DNA from: Pirellulales bacterium
GTDB taxonomy: Bacteria > Planctomycetota > Planctomycetia > Pirellulales > Lacipirellulaceae
Reading direction: 5' to 3'
Length of the DNA: 35,792 nt
Assembly: GCA_028279215.1 (NCBI GenBank)
Contig: JANQOF010000076.1
Coordinates: 1-35,792, forward strand
Below are positions 34,806 to 35,792 of the stretch, one piece after another; the stretch's first letter is position 1, and every line of letters starts with the position of its first letter. The notes beneath the pieces were generated by a model. It did no database searches, had not been told where the DNA came from, and was given only the letters and a program-made list of their open reading frames with translations. A program made the translations under genes and the position numbers.

Positions 34806-35113
34806 AACTCCTCTCGACCGGCGGGCTCCTAGTTGCGGAAGCCTCGCAAGACACTGTGCTGGAGAAACTGGATCCCGAGCGACGCGCCGCAGTGGTGATG
34901 GCGCTGGTGGGGTTGGGCTTGCTCGGAGTGTTGCTAGTCGTCGTGACGATGCTCGCAGGCCGCTGGGCTCGACAGGAGCGGCCAAGTCGTAGCACGCGGC
35001 TCTGCAACCTGACCACTGGCAGCGATCGCTACGATACGCGACTACCAGGTGCCGATATACGACGTGGCGAAACCGTAGTCGGCGACGACGGTAGCGAAGA
35101 AACCAAGGCTTGA
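34799..35113 (+). CDS. small single-span membrane protein between the J-protein and rnpA genes
   Basis: In this 104-residue protein an N-terminal acidic helix ([13 protein letters not shown]) leads into one strong span (about 31-53, [21 protein letters not shown]). A basic stretch ([11 protein letters not shown]) and a polar tail (about 60-104) follow. The Arg-rich side after the span suggests a cytoplasmic C-terminus. The ATG overlaps the stop of the J-protein gene, so the two are translationally coupled; rnpA follows after 16 bases. I do not recognise the family. Confidence 0.7.
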   Translation: MVKLLSTGGLLVAEASQDTVLEKLDPERRAAVVMALVGLGLLGVLLVVVTMLAGRWARQERPSRSTRLCNLTTGSDRYDTRLPGADIRRGETVVGDDGSEETKA

Positions 35114-35129
35114 GGACGATCGATCACTC

Positions 35130-35471
35130 GTGTCTCAGACGTTTCCCAAGTCGAGACGATTGCTGAAGTCGACCGAATTCGACGCGGTGTTTGCCGCGCG
35201 GCGGAGTCGAGCCGACAAACGAATCGTGATTTACACCTTGGCGAACGAACTTGGGCACCCGCGGCTGGGACTCGTCGTGTCGCGCAAGGTAGGCAACGCC
35301 GTTGCGCGTAATCGGTGGAAGCGGCTATTGCGAGAGGCGTTTCGCTTGATCCAGGACGAGCTACCGGCAGTCGACATCGTCTGCCTGCCGCGGCCATCGC
35401 ACTCGCCGACGCTCGATTCGCTAACTGAGTCAATGCGAACGCTGATATGCGGAAAGGAAGGCTCGCGATAG
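35130..35471 (+). CDS. rnpA: ribonuclease P protein component
   Basis: This 113-residue basic protein is the protein subunit of RNase P, which trims the 5' ends of pre-tRNAs together with the RNA subunit. The motif [22 protein letters not shown] is conserved, here shown in parts: [16 protein letters not shown] and LLREAFRL. The N-terminal [15 protein letters not shown] is also typical. The start is GTG at 35130. The expected partner rpmH (L34) is not directly upstream; the order here is J-protein, membrane protein, rnpA, yidD. Confidence 0.93.
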   Translation: MSQTFPKSRRLLKSTEFDAVFAARRSRADKRIVIYTLANELGHPRLGLVVSRKVGNAVARNRWKRLLREAFRLIQDELPAVDIVCLPRPSHSPTLDSLTESMRTLICGKEGSR

Positions 35472-35473
35472 CC

Positions 35474-35704
35474 ATGCTCGCAACGCTTGCACGACTGCCC
35501 ACGCTCGCCTTGATAGGAATGGTTCGGCTCTATCAAAAGTGCATCAGCCCGCTATTAGGGCCGATGTGCCGCTTTACGCCGACGTGTAGCGAGTACTTCA
35601 TTCTGGCGGTCAAGAAATACGGTGTCGTGCGAGGAAGCTGGCGCGGCGTGCGGCGGATTTGCCGGTGCCACCCATTCAATCCGGGCGGCGTCGACCCGCC
35701 TTAG
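35474..35704 (+). CDS. yidD: membrane protein insertion efficiency factor YidD
   Basis: This is a small protein of 76 residues. [20 protein letters not shown], then [11 protein letters not shown] and [13 protein letters not shown], are the full YidD signature with its conserved cysteines. It attaches to the inner membrane by an amphipathic N-terminal helix and aids YidC-dependent insertion. The ATG at 35474 is two bases after the rnpA stop; an in-frame ATG at 35447 would overlap rnpA. yidC would be expected further right, but the window ends at 35792. Confidence 0.95.
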   Translation: MLATLARLPTLALIGMVRLYQKCISPLLGPMCRFTPTCSEYFILAVKKYGVVRGSWRGVRRICRCHPFNPGGVDPP

Positions 35705-35792
35705 CCATTAGCAGCGGCCAAACGCGCCTCGGCCAGTCGCCTTGACCGCGCTGGGTAGGCTAGCTACTCTTTGCCCACCAAAATCCCTCGGC

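Noticed and set aside
35705-35792. partial gene at the right edge
   Set aside because: One minus-strand frame is open for 27 codons, but that is too short to separate from chance.

Overview
The window looks like a chromosomal segment from a planctomycete, probably of the Pirellula type. This is inferred from gene content; no marker gene was searched. The GC content is moderately high. Signals for this include a PadR regulator beside an ADOP-type permease prefix domain, a secreted protein rich in VPVTTY-like motifs, a rhomboid-type C-terminal tail, lipid A genes without a classical outer-membrane operon, and repeated GTTTTGCCCC hairpins between genes.

Layout. 1-159 is the open C-terminal end of a gene running in from the left. 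636-2712 holds an OprB-like porin and a gamma-carbonic anhydrase. 2713-3690 is mostly gene-poor and carries a possible microprotein and a hairpin repeat. katG (minus) is divergent from a three-gene operon at 6061-8146: PadR, a one-span membrane protein with a permease prefix domain, and a secreted protein made of two copies of one unclassified domain. kdsB (minus) is divergent from glmS (plus). Next come an M50-like membrane protein whose HExxH motif reads HQLAH, a GAF/HD-GYP protein and a small hypothetical. A minus-strand pair follows: a LarA-like protein, then YgfZ. A divergent plus-strand run holds a LolA-like lipoprotein, a membrane J-domain protein, lpxD and lpxI. A sigma-54 activator without a receiver domain closes this half.

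From 22064 to 25356 the DNA looks like a foreign patch: a collapsed IS630 element with both terminal inverted repeats, then AraC, YdeI-family and SRPBCC-VOC fusion genes. After it lie an HtrA protease, a second copy of the hairpin repeat, tRNA-Ser(CGA), a small hypothetical, a secreted repeat protein (minus), an overlapping Trm112-like/HIT pair, and a minus-strand run of an OYE-family oxidoreductase, a class 3 lipase and a CehA/McbA-like protein. The right end has a CbpA-type J protein, a small membrane protein, rnpA and yidD.

How the genes fit together. kdsB, lpxD, lpxI and glmS (precursor supply) point to LPS/lipid A synthesis. HtrA and the LolA-like lipoprotein fit envelope maintenance; katG fits peroxide defence. 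The best candidate for an undescribed system is the PadR - prefix-domain membrane protein - secreted tandem-domain operon. Next are several enzyme-like proteins that have lost catalytic or metal-binding motifs: M50-like HQLAH, LarA-like, CehA-like and Trm112-like. All family calls come from reading motifs; no database search was run.
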